A stretch of DNA of 64,000 nucleotides from Candidatus Flexifilum breve (GTDB lineage Bacteria; Chloroflexota; Anaerolineae; Aggregatilineales; Phototrophicaceae): contig JADKGC010000002.1 of NCBI GenBank assembly GCA_016717205.1, positions 434,001 through 498,000 on the forward strand, given 5' to 3'. The notes beneath the pieces are model-generated. The model was not told where the DNA came from. It did no database searches and saw only the letters and a program-made list of their open reading frames with translations. A program made the position numbers and the translations under genes. How positions within the stretch are numbered: position 1 is the stretch's first letter; each line of letters starts with the position of its first letter. Shown here one piece after another: positions 8,298 through 15,620 of this stretch.

Positions 8298-9179
8298 TTA
8301 CTTCACTACACCCGCCCGCCGCAGGTCGTACAGGATGACTTTCTCCCACGACGATCCAGTGTCAGCGGCGACGAAATGCACGCCCCGCCGACTGCACTCC
8401 TGGCGGATATCGTCGCGCCACGCCTGCACGCGCTGCATGTACAAGTCGCGCATGCCGCCGTCGATGCTTACTTCCTGCGGCGCGCCCGTCTCCACATCGA
8501 CCAAGCGCAGATCACCCGCCAGCGGCGGTTCGATCTCTTCGGGCGCGAGTGTGTGAATCAGCGCGACCTCATGGCCTTTTGCCAGCAGCGCATTGATCCC
8601 GTCGATGTACCCCTCCGGCGAGAACAGATCGCTGATGACCATCGTCAATCCCGGACGCCCGGACTTGAGTGCGTACGCTTTCAGCGCGGCGTTGATGTCC
8701 ACGCGCCCCGCTGCTTTCAGCTTGACCATGTAGCTGAGCAACGCGACGCTGTAGGCACGTCCCCGCGCCGGACCGAACGTGTCGCCACCCAAAGCGCTGA
8801 TCATCAGGCGGTCGTTAGTCGTCAGCGAGATGTAGCCGAGCCCGGCGACCAACCGTCGCGTAAAATCGAACTTGTTGGCCTCGCCCGCGCCCCAGTTCAT
8901 GCTGGCCGAGTTGTCGAACAGCACATGCACGGCGAGGTCTTCTTCATCTTCATACAGGCGCGTGAGCGGACGCCCTAACCGCGCATAGATGTTCCAGTCG
9001 AGGCGGCGGAGATCGTCACCGGGGGCATAGTTGCGGTAATCGGCAAATTCGATGCTCGTGCCGCGCTTGACCGAGCGCCGCTCGCCCTTGATCGCGCCTG
9101 CGCGCACCCGTGACGCCGCCAGCATCAACTGCTCCAGCTTACGCCGCGTCTTCTCGTCAAACAACTGCTGATCAGCCAT
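8298..9179 (-). CDS. DUF58 domain protein of the MoxR operon
   Basis: 293 residues with the DUF58 hallmark block: GERRSVKRGTSIEFADYR, then a Tyr-Pro-Gly-Asp-like APGDDLRRLDWN, then DNSASM, a degenerate MIDAS site of its vWA-like fold. No membrane segment is seen, so it is likely cytosolic and associated with the membrane partners. DUF58 genes nearly always sit beside moxR, as here (only a small ORF between). The pair is generally linked to BatA-type vWA proteins. The stop codon abuts a repeat arm of the GxxExxY cassette. Confidence 0.9.
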   Translation of the reverse strand: MADQQLFDEKTRRKLEQLMLAASRVRAGAIKGERRSVKRGTSIEFADYRNYAPGDDLRRLDWNIYARLGRPLTRLYEDEEDLAVHVLFDNSASMNWGAGEANKFDFTRRLVAGLGYISLTTNDRLMISALGGDTFGPARGRAYSVALLSYMVKLKAAGRVDINAALKAYALKSGRPGLTMVISDLFSPEGYIDGINALLAKGHEVALIHTLAPEEIEPPLAGDLRLVDVETGAPQEVSIDGGMRDLYMQRVQAWRDDIRQECSRRGVHFVAADTGSSWEKVILYDLRRAGVVK

Positions 9180-9219
9180 CGTCTCTACCCCGCCCGACGC
9201 TCAATGCATCAAGCCAAAC

Positions 9220-9300
9220 TGCATCTGTAGGGACGAGGTATACCTCGTCCTCTTTCTGTTTGTTACCAATCAGGACGAGGCATGCCTCGTCCCTACGAAA
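9220..9300. repeat. Pair of short hairpin repeats
   Basis: Two hairpins face each other: GTAGGGACGAGGTATACCTC with its closing GTCC, and AGGACGAGGCATGCCTCGTC with CCTAC. Stems are perfect while their inner bases differ, as in the other copies of this family. Confidence 0.75.
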
Positions 9301-9305
9301 GATCG

Positions 9306-9470
9306 CTACTGTAATCTCGACTTTACGCTACTCACATCGAGTCCCAACTCGCTCCAAACTTCATCCGCATCTTTGCCCGTTCGATCCGCCGCCAAATACA
9401 CCCACAGTGACTCCATAATTTCGAGACGCAGTTCCAATCCCATATCAGGATCGATCAACCGCCGCATCAT
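9306..9470 (-). CDS. Small conserved-looking hypothetical protein (54 aa)
   Basis: An ATG at 9470 opens a 54-codon frame ending in TAG at 9306-9308. The product is amphipathic and charged, with MMRRLIDPDMGLELRLEIME at the N-terminus and a helical, Trp-containing middle (SLWVYLAADRTGKDADEVW). GGACTGAGG just upstream could serve as a ribosome-binding site, although it belongs to a repeat. It lies between moxR and the DUF58 gene in the same direction, so it would be cotranscribed. No family is recognised. Protein-like composition and position support it; size limits confidence. Confidence 0.5.
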   Translation of the reverse strand: MMRRLIDPDMGLELRLEIMESLWVYLAADRTGKDADEVWSELGLDVSSVKSRLQ

Positions 9471-9502
9471 ACTCAGTCCTCAGTCCTTGAACCTCAGTCC
9501 TC

Positions 9503-10504
9503 CTACTTCGTCTTCGGCACGGCCTTGAGCGCGTCTGCGATCACCGTATCCGGGCTGATGCCTTCCGCCAGCCCTTCAAAGTTGAGCAGCAGGCGATGCC
9601 GCAGCGCGGGCGCGGCGACCGCCGCCACATCCTCAAACGACACGTTGAAGCGGTTTTCCAGCAGCGCGTTGATCTTCGCGCCGAGGATCAGCGCCTGCGC
9701 GCCGCGCGGACTCGCGCCGTAACGGACAAACTGCTTGACGCTCGTCGGCGCATCGGTGGTTTCGGGATGCGTCGCCAGAATCAGCCGCGCTACATACTCG
9801 TTGACGTGGCTGGCGACAGGCGTATTCAGCGCCAGTTTGCCCATGTTGATGACCTGCACACCATCGGCGGCCTTGGTCGCGCGCGGCGTGTCCGCGCCTG
9901 TCGTCCGGTCGAGGATGCCGATCAGATCGGTCAGCGTGGGGAAGGTCACCAGCACCTTGAACATGAAGCGATCCAACTGCGCTTCCGGCAGCGGATACGT
10001 GCCCTCCATTTCCAGCGGGTTTTGGGTCGCCAGTACGAAGAACGGCGGTTCCAGCGTGTAGCTGCGATTCGCTACCGTGACGGTTTTCTCCTGCATCGCT
10101 TCCAGCAGCGCCGACTGCGTCTTGGGCGTCGCGCGGTTGATTTCGTCGGCGAGCACGAGGTTGGCGAACACCGGGCCGGGCTGGAAGCGGCGCTGCTTCG
10201 AACGGCCATCTTCCGAATCTTCGAGGATATCTGTCCCGGTGATGTCGGCGGGCATGAGATCCGGCGTAAACTGAATGCGCGCGAACTTCAAATCGAGCGC
10301 GTCCGCCATGGTCTTGATGAGCATCGTTTTGCCGAGACCGGGCACGCCTTCCAGCAGCGCATGCCGCCCCGCGAGGATGCAGATCAACACGCTGCGCACG
10401 ACCGGGTCTTGCCCGACAATCACGCGCTTGACTTCCGCCTCAATCGCCTGCGCGAGACGGCTGAACTCTTCTAGGTTAATCGCTGCTGCAGGAGCGGTCG
10501 ACAT
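9503..10504 (-). CDS. moxR: MoxR-family AAA+ ATPase
   Basis: 333 residues. Walker A is GVPGLGKT at 53-60, Walker B ends in DE at 120-121 (LVLADEINRA), and the sensor region reads LATQNPLEMEGTYPLPEAQ, all standard for MoxR. The C-terminal lid domain is present, so the protein is full length. MoxR ATPases act as chaperone-like remodellers working with vWA proteins encoded beside them, here the DUF58, BatA-like and double-vWA proteins. GAGGA lies upstream of the ATG. The ATPase is the likely engine of the operon. Confidence 0.95.
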   Translation of the reverse strand: MSTAPAAAINLEEFSRLAQAIEAEVKRVIVGQDPVVRSVLICILAGRHALLEGVPGLGKTMLIKTMADALDLKFARIQFTPDLMPADITGTDILEDSEDGRSKQRRFQPGPVFANLVLADEINRATPKTQSALLEAMQEKTVTVANRSYTLEPPFFVLATQNPLEMEGTYPLPEAQLDRFMFKVLVTFPTLTDLIGILDRTTGADTPRATKAADGVQVINMGKLALNTPVASHVNEYVARLILATHPETTDAPTSVKQFVRYGASPRGAQALILGAKINALLENRFNVSFEDVAAVAAPALRHRLLLNFEGLAEGISPDTVIADALKAVPKTK

Positions 10505-10790
10505 ATGTCCTCATCTCATGTGAACAAACTTGCACTCTATCGTATCCTCTCCCCATGAAGAGGGGATGAGGGTTCAGACATCACCATAACTACACCTAGA
10601 TGCGCCGAATGGCTCAGAACTGAGTCAAATGGATGGGATGCTTTCGTCAAAACATAGCGTACCCATTGTTGAACTCACTAAACCTCACCCCCAACCCCTC
10701 TCCTCTTTTTGGAGAGGGGTTGGGGGTGAGGTTGATCGGTCTCCCCTCCCTGAATTCGGGGAGGGGCTGGGGGTGGGGTCCAGCTTTACC
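10505..10790. repeat. C-rich/G-rich intergenic repeats, possible G-quadruplex
   Basis: No gene. About 10682-10732 is a palindrome of CCTCACCCCCAACCCCTCTC and its inverse. About 10742-10780 has CTCCCCTCCCTGAATTC followed by GGGGAGGGGCTGGGGGTGGG, which can either pair as a hairpin or fold as a four-tract G-quadruplex. The moxR promoter should lie near 10520-10560. Confidence 0.7.
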
Positions 10791-11186
10791 TCACGCAAAC
10801 AACGACCGTTCTGGCTCATGCGTCAGGAAACGGTACACGTAGTACAGCAGAATCACGTTGATGACCAAGCCAAGCACATTCGGCGGCGTGCTCGTTACCG
10901 CAAGCAGCAGCAGACTCAGCCCGAACTCCCCCAGCACCGCGACCACCCCGAGCAGCAGGCCGATCCGCTTGCGCCGCCAGATGAGCAGGGCCACGCCGAT
11001 CGACAGCAGCGCAACTGCGCCCATCGCCAGCACCGCCAGCGGCGTCCAACTGACATACGCGGCCAGATCGCCTTGCAGGGCGACGAACAACGCGCCGACG
11101 CCCAATAACCCGAGCACACCGCGCGCCAAAAACAGAAACACCACGCCCATTACATTTGATCCGCGCGGAATCGGTTGGTTACTCAT
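10791..11186 (-). CDS. Small four-helix membrane protein
   Basis: 131 residues with four hydrophobic segments: about 11-35, 45-70, 76-96 and 102-122, with a short basic loop WRRKRIG between the second and third. No catalytic motif or family is recognised. It starts 16 bases after the Gln-rich gene and lies upstream of moxR, so it probably belongs to the same transcript. A membrane accessory role in the operon is a guess from position alone. Confidence 0.7.
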   Translation of the reverse strand: MSNQPIPRGSNVMGVVFLFLARGVLGLLGVGALFVALQGDLAAYVSWTPLAVLAMGAVALLSIGVALLIWRRKRIGLLLGVVAVLGEFGLSLLLLAVTSTPPNVLGLVINVILLYYVYRFLTHEPERSLFA

Positions 11187-11202
11187 AAACTACGCTCAAC
11201 CT

Positions 11203-13005
11203 TCACCGTGACGAATCGCTCGGTTCCAGCGCCGTGAAATAGTCGCGCACCACATCACGCAGACCGAGTGGCACATAGCCCCCCTCGAGCGCGCGGTTAG
11301 CCGCATCCTGATACTGACCGAACACCTGATTGTACGGCACGGTCACCTGTCCTTCGGGATTCTCCGCGAACTCACCTTCCTGCACGGGCGCATCGCTGGC
11401 ATCCGGTTCGAGCACGATCTCCTCGCCACCTTCCCCGCCGATGCGCCGCGGCACATTCACGCTCTCGTATTCGCTTTCACCTTGTCCGTCAGGGTTGTTG
11501 TTTTGATCGGGCGCGACCTGCGCGGGGCTGGCCTGCCCGGTCGATTCGCCGCTGTCGTCGCCTGCGCCGCCGCCCTGCTGCGCCTGGATCGAACCTTGAA
11601 CCTCGCCCGGTTGATTGCCTTGCTGACCACCCGGCTGCTGCTGTCCCCCTTGCTGATCGCCCTCCTGACCGGACTCACCCGGATTTTGTCCCGGTTGATC
11701 GCCCTGCTGCTGACCTTCCCCTTGCTGCGGTTGTTGGCCTTGCTGCGCCTGTTGGCCTTCCTGGGGTTGGCCTTGCTGCTGGTCGCCTTGCTGTTGTTCT
11801 CCCTGCTGCGCGATCTGCTCGGCGGCTTGCTCGGCTTGCTGCGCCTGTTCGCGGGACTGCTGCGCCTGCGCTTCTTGCTGCTGTCCCTGTTCGCCTTGCT
11901 CCTGGGCCTGCTGCTGCGCCTGTTCAAGCTGGTCCTGCGTCTGCTGATTGTCGCTGTTTTCCAGCGCATCGGCAGCTTGATTCAGCGCTTCCGCCGCTTC
12001 TGGGTTGGTCTGCTGGAGTGCCTGCGCCGCGTCGCGCAGCGCGTCTGCCGCCGCCTGGCGTTCCTGTTCGCTCATCTGCTCGGCGTTCTGCACGAACTGT
12101 TCGAGGTTCTGCGTGAGCTGCTCCAGCGCGCCCTGCATGGTCTGCGCGCCCTCTTGCGCCTGCGCATTCTGTTCGCCCGCGCCTTGATCCGCCGCTTGGC
12201 GCAGCGCGTCCGCCGCCGCTTGCAGCGCCGCTTGATTTTGCGCCGCCGCGTCTTGCTGCTGACGCGCCTGTTCTTCCAGCGCGGCCTGCATCGCGGAGAC
12301 CGACGCGAAGGCTTCTTCCGCGCTGATGTTCGGTTGTTCGAGCCGATCGAGCGTCTGATTCAGTTGTTCGAGCAGCGCCTGCCGCTCCTCGTTGCCGAGA
12401 TCGGTATCGGCGGCCACTTCTTCGGTGATCTCGCGGATGGCATCCGCCGCTTCATCAATCGCCGCTTCCTGCTGCGCGTCTTCTTCCAAGACGTCGGCCT
12501 GCGGGTTGGGCAGGAGCAAGAACAGCGCCAGCAGACCCGCCAGCATAAGCACGATCACCCAATCGCGCGACCGCGTGCGCAGCGGCAGGTACTCGCCCGG
12601 ACGCACTGCGGACGCCCGCGTGTGCGCATCCGCCACTTGCAGGAGCCTCAGTTCTTCATTGGAGCGAATCGCCCCCGTGCCCAATTCCAGCGCCGTCGAC
12701 ACGCGTTCGCCGAGGCCGAACTCCACGTCAAAGCGCCGCGCTCCAACGATCAGCGAGCGCCGCCACAGCCAGATCACCGCCAGCATGACCGCCACCCCAA
12801 CCCCGATCCCCGCGAGCGCCATCAGCGCGATGGTCGGCGGCGGCCACAGTGGGCGCGTGCGCGCCACCAAGGCCAGCGCAATCCCCATGAGCAGACCGGG
12901 GATAAACGCGCGCGGCAGCCACAGCACGCTTTGGGTCAGGCGCAGCCGCCGGTCCCAACGTGCGACGATGCCTTGCAGCGCGGCGTAATTGTCCAGCGTC
13001 GCCAT
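11203..13005 (-). CDS. Gln-rich membrane protein with long low-complexity coiled region
   Basis: 600 residues. Three membrane helices lie near 30-50, 57-82 and 145-165. A long helical, Ala/Glu-rich region follows (about 170-360), then a strikingly Gln/Gly-rich stretch (about 360-480) with runs such as QQQGDQQQGQPQEGQQ. The conserved C-terminus ends with PLGLRDVVRDYFTALEP, a motif I associate with large proteins encoded next to MoxR/ABC-2 clusters. It is adjacent to the ABC permease (3-base gap) and the small membrane protein. The extracytoplasmic Gln-rich region may be disordered or coiled-coil. Function is unknown. Confidence 0.8.
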   Translation of the reverse strand: MATLDNYAALQGIVARWDRRLRLTQSVLWLPRAFIPGLLMGIALALVARTRPLWPPPTIALMALAGIGVGVAVMLAVIWLWRRSLIVGARRFDVEFGLGERVSTALELGTGAIRSNEELRLLQVADAHTRASAVRPGEYLPLRTRSRDWVIVLMLAGLLALFLLLPNPQADVLEEDAQQEAAIDEAADAIREITEEVAADTDLGNEERQALLEQLNQTLDRLEQPNISAEEAFASVSAMQAALEEQARQQQDAAAQNQAALQAAADALRQAADQGAGEQNAQAQEGAQTMQGALEQLTQNLEQFVQNAEQMSEQERQAAADALRDAAQALQQTNPEAAEALNQAADALENSDNQQTQDQLEQAQQQAQEQGEQGQQQEAQAQQSREQAQQAEQAAEQIAQQGEQQQGDQQQGQPQEGQQAQQGQQPQQGEGQQQGDQPGQNPGESGQEGDQQGGQQQPGGQQGNQPGEVQGSIQAQQGGGAGDDSGESTGQASPAQVAPDQNNNPDGQGESEYESVNVPRRIGGEGGEEIVLEPDASDAPVQEGEFAENPEGQVTVPYNQVFGQYQDAANRALEGGYVPLGLRDVVRDYFTALEPSDSSR

Positions 13006-13008
13006 AGC

Positions 13009-14322
13009 CTATAACTCCGTCTCTCGTGTACTACGGATGGTGACCACGATCAGCGCGGCAGAGAGCGCCAGATACAGGATCGCAAAGCTGATCCACGGCG
13101 ACACCATCGGAATAGTGCTGCCGTTGCTGGCGAGGGTGAACTGGTAGAAACCCAGCACATTTTGATTGATCAGAAGCTGTTGACTCGTCAGCCCGGTCGC
13201 AATCGGGTTGATGCTCGTCAGCAGCAAATCGGCATACGTGAACACCGTCTCCATGACGGGCGAAAACAGGATGCTCCCCTGATTCGAGAAAACGTTACTG
13301 ATCAGCCGCAGCACCACGCCGAGCACGACAGGCGCGACGAACATGATCGCGAGGATGGCGCTGTACGCCTGCACACTCGCGTTGAGCGTGCGCGCCAGCG
13401 TCGACGAGAAGTAGATGCCGACCGTGCCGAGCGCGACCGCGGTCACCGTGAGGATGACGAACGACAGAATCAGTTCGGATTCGGTCACGCCGCCGAACAG
13501 AAAGGCGATACTTTGCAGCGGAATCGCCGCCAGCAGCAGCAGCAGAATATAACCGAGCGCCGATTCCAGCTTGCCGATCACGAACGACGGCGTCGACAGC
13601 AGGGTTGTGCGCAGCAGATCGTAGGTTTGGCGTTCGCGTTCCCCCGTGATCGCTCCGGCGGTGAACGCGGGCGCGATGAAGATGATCAGCAGCAGTTCGA
13701 TGCCCACGATGCCGAGGAACAGCACGCGCCCGATCTCGCCCGCCGCCGCGCTGCCACTGGCGCGGGTACTCGCTGCATACACCAGATAGATCAGCGAGGC
13801 GAACCCACTCATCAAACCGAGATAGACCGTGATCACCGCGAAGGCGCGCACGCCGCGCATGCGTCCGCGCAGCTCCTTGATCATCACCGGGTTGACGCGC
13901 AGCGACGACAGTTCGCGGATGAGCCGCACGCCCAACCACGCGCACAGTATGGCGTTGACGATGGCGATCACCCAGCCGAGCGCGAACAGCAGCAGCCCGT
14001 TCGCCAACGCCAGCAGCCACAGCACCGGGAATGTCCACATCTCGCGCGCCAGCACGCCCACCATCAACACGAGCATGAAACTCACATTGATGAGCGCCAG
14101 CAGAATCATGATCGCCAGCGCGGTATCGGCGCTGCCCGCGTAATTGAACAGCAGCACATCGCGCAGCGTTTCGAACGGAATGAGTCGAGCGGCGGCGATG
14201 ATGCCGAACAGCAGTGTGAGCACGGCGATGCCACCATTGAGCAGCGCGCCCCGGCGCAGCCACCGGGCAGCATCGGCGAGATGCGCGTCACGCGGGGAAA
14301 GGGCTTCGGCAATCGCAGTCAT
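13009..14322 (-). CDS. ABC-2 type transporter permease
   Basis: 437 residues with about ten to twelve hydrophobic segments. The segment after about residue 150 carries NPVMIKELRGRMRG, a pattern at the cytoplasmic entry of ABC-2 permeases, and TGERERQTYDLLRTTLLS, which is diagnostic of this type. It follows the ATPase gene with a single base between, so the two form one exporter. The substrate is unknown. Its place upstream of the MoxR-vWA genes recurs in bacterial genomes carrying such clusters (established pattern, from memory). Confidence 0.88.
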   Translation of the reverse strand: MTAIAEALSPRDAHLADAARWLRRGALLNGGIAVLTLLFGIIAAARLIPFETLRDVLLFNYAGSADTALAIMILLALINVSFMLVLMVGVLAREMWTFPVLWLLALANGLLLFALGWVIAIVNAILCAWLGVRLIRELSSLRVNPVMIKELRGRMRGVRAFAVITVYLGLMSGFASLIYLVYAASTRASGSAAAGEIGRVLFLGIVGIELLLIIFIAPAFTAGAITGERERQTYDLLRTTLLSTPSFVIGKLESALGYILLLLLAAIPLQSIAFLFGGVTESELILSFVILTVTAVALGTVGIYFSSTLARTLNASVQAYSAILAIMFVAPVVLGVVLRLISNVFSNQGSILFSPVMETVFTYADLLLTSINPIATGLTSQQLLINQNVLGFYQFTLASNGSTIPMVSPWISFAILYLALSAALIVVTIRSTRETEL

Positions 14323-14323
14323 G

Positions 14324-15283
14324 CTAGCTCACGATCCCCTTAGTGACGCGCATGAACATGGCTTCGAGGTCTTTCGTCTCTTCGGCAAAGCCGAGGATGG
14401 CGATATTCCCGCTGTGCAGCTTCTGGCTGAGCGCCGCGACGCCCTCATCGCCACCCGTGTAGTCGATGCGCACGCGGAAACGCCCACCTTTCGGTTCGAG
14501 TTCGGTGACATTGACCACGCCCTCGAAATCGCTCATCAGCCCCTTGACCGTCTCGACTGCTTCCTGATTGAGCAGCGTCACGGTGATTTCCCGGTGCGGC
14601 TGGAGCTGCGCGCGCATGTCGTCCATGCTGCCCTGCGCGATCATCTGCCCGGCTTCGACAATGCCAATATGCGTGCAGATTTCGCTCACGTCCGCGAGGA
14701 TGTGCGTCGAGAAGAAGATCGTCTTGCCCATCTTCGCCAGTTCGACCAGCAGTTCGCGGATTTCCACGCGGGCGCGCGGGTCGAGGCCGGAGGCGGGTTC
14801 GTCGAGGATCAGCACCGACGGGTCATGCGCCAGCGTGCGCGCCAGCGACAGACGCTGCTTCATCCCACGGCTCAGCTTATCGACCATATCGTCACGGCGG
14901 TGCGACAGATCGACCAGTTGCAGCAGGTCATCAATCAGGCGCTTGCGTTCGGATTCCGGGATGTCGTAGCACGCGGCGAAGAAGTCGAGGTATTCCCACA
15001 CGCGCATATCGTCGTACACACCGAACTCGTCCGGCATATAGCCGATCGATTTGCGCACGGCGCGCGGCTCTTCCAGCACGGAATGCCCGTTGACCCACGC
15101 CTCTCCCGACGTGGGACGCGTCAGCGTGGTCAGCATGCGCATGGTCGTGGTTTTGCCCGCGCCGTTCGGGCCGACAAAGCCGTAGATCGACCCGGCGGGG
15201 ACTTCCAGCGATAGGCCGTTCACCGCCGTGAATTTGCCAAACTTTTTCACCAGATTCTTGGTTTGAATAATCAACTCTGACAT
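14324..15283 (-). CDS. ABC-2 transporter ATP-binding protein
   Basis: 319 residues. Walker A GPNGAGKT at 38-45, a signature close to LSRGMKQRLSLARTL, and Walker B/D-loop LILDEPASGLDPRARVEI are all present. A C-terminal domain of about 90 residues after the nucleotide-binding fold is typical of ABC-2 ATPases such as the CcmA/multidrug type. It is cytosolic and pairs with the adjacent permease. TAGGAGGAATCC before the ATG is a strong ribosome-binding site. Confidence 0.93.
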   Translation of the reverse strand: MSELIIQTKNLVKKFGKFTAVNGLSLEVPAGSIYGFVGPNGAGKTTTMRMLTTLTRPTSGEAWVNGHSVLEEPRAVRKSIGYMPDEFGVYDDMRVWEYLDFFAACYDIPESERKRLIDDLLQLVDLSHRRDDMVDKLSRGMKQRLSLARTLAHDPSVLILDEPASGLDPRARVEIRELLVELAKMGKTIFFSTHILADVSEICTHIGIVEAGQMIAQGSMDDMRAQLQPHREITVTLLNQEAVETVKGLMSDFEGVVNVTELEPKGGRFRVRIDYTGGDEGVAALSQKLHSGNIAILGFAEETKDLEAMFMRVTKGIVS

Positions 15284-15620
15284 GGATTCCTCCTAGTTCA
15301 CAGTTATCAGTTGACAGTTATCAGTTACAGCAAGCTCTGCGCACACTCGACTACATCTCTAACATAAACTGTGAACAGTTCACTGTTTGCTTCTCACTTT
15401 TTTCATCAACGCCGCCAACATGCGCTTGACTTCGCTGCTCCTCTCGGCTGTCGCGCTTCTGCGCGTCCGCTGTGACGGACAGCCATAAGGCTGTCCCTAC
15501 AAAACACAGGCGGTTCCCCTTAAGTCACTCCAGCGGCACGAGTGATGTACGGCGCGTCTGCTGTCTCCCCTCCCTGAATTCGGGGAGGGGCTGGGGGTGG
15601 GGTCAGACTGATAACTGCCC
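15284..15620. repeat. Intergenic repeats upstream of the ABC genes
   Basis: No gene. At 15298-15328 and 15361-15397 are GTTATCAGTTGACAGTTATC and related ACTGTGAACAGTTCACTG repeats, also seen at 58608-58648. At 15474-15502 a GGACAGCCATAAGGCTGTCC hairpin with CTAC is present. At 15567-15603 is the CCCCTCCC...GGGGAGGGGCTGGGGGTGGGG element, a possible G-quadruplex. Confidence 0.7.

Noticed and set aside
11482..13014. 510-residue open frame on the plus strand, Leu/Arg-rich
   Set aside because: It mirrors the Gln-rich gene; CAG-rich sequence read backwards gives Leu/Arg runs. No domain is visible.
13162..14343. 393-residue open frame on the plus strand
   Set aside because: Antisense to the ABC permease with a His/Gln/Asp-rich pattern, a common shadow of hydrophobic genes.
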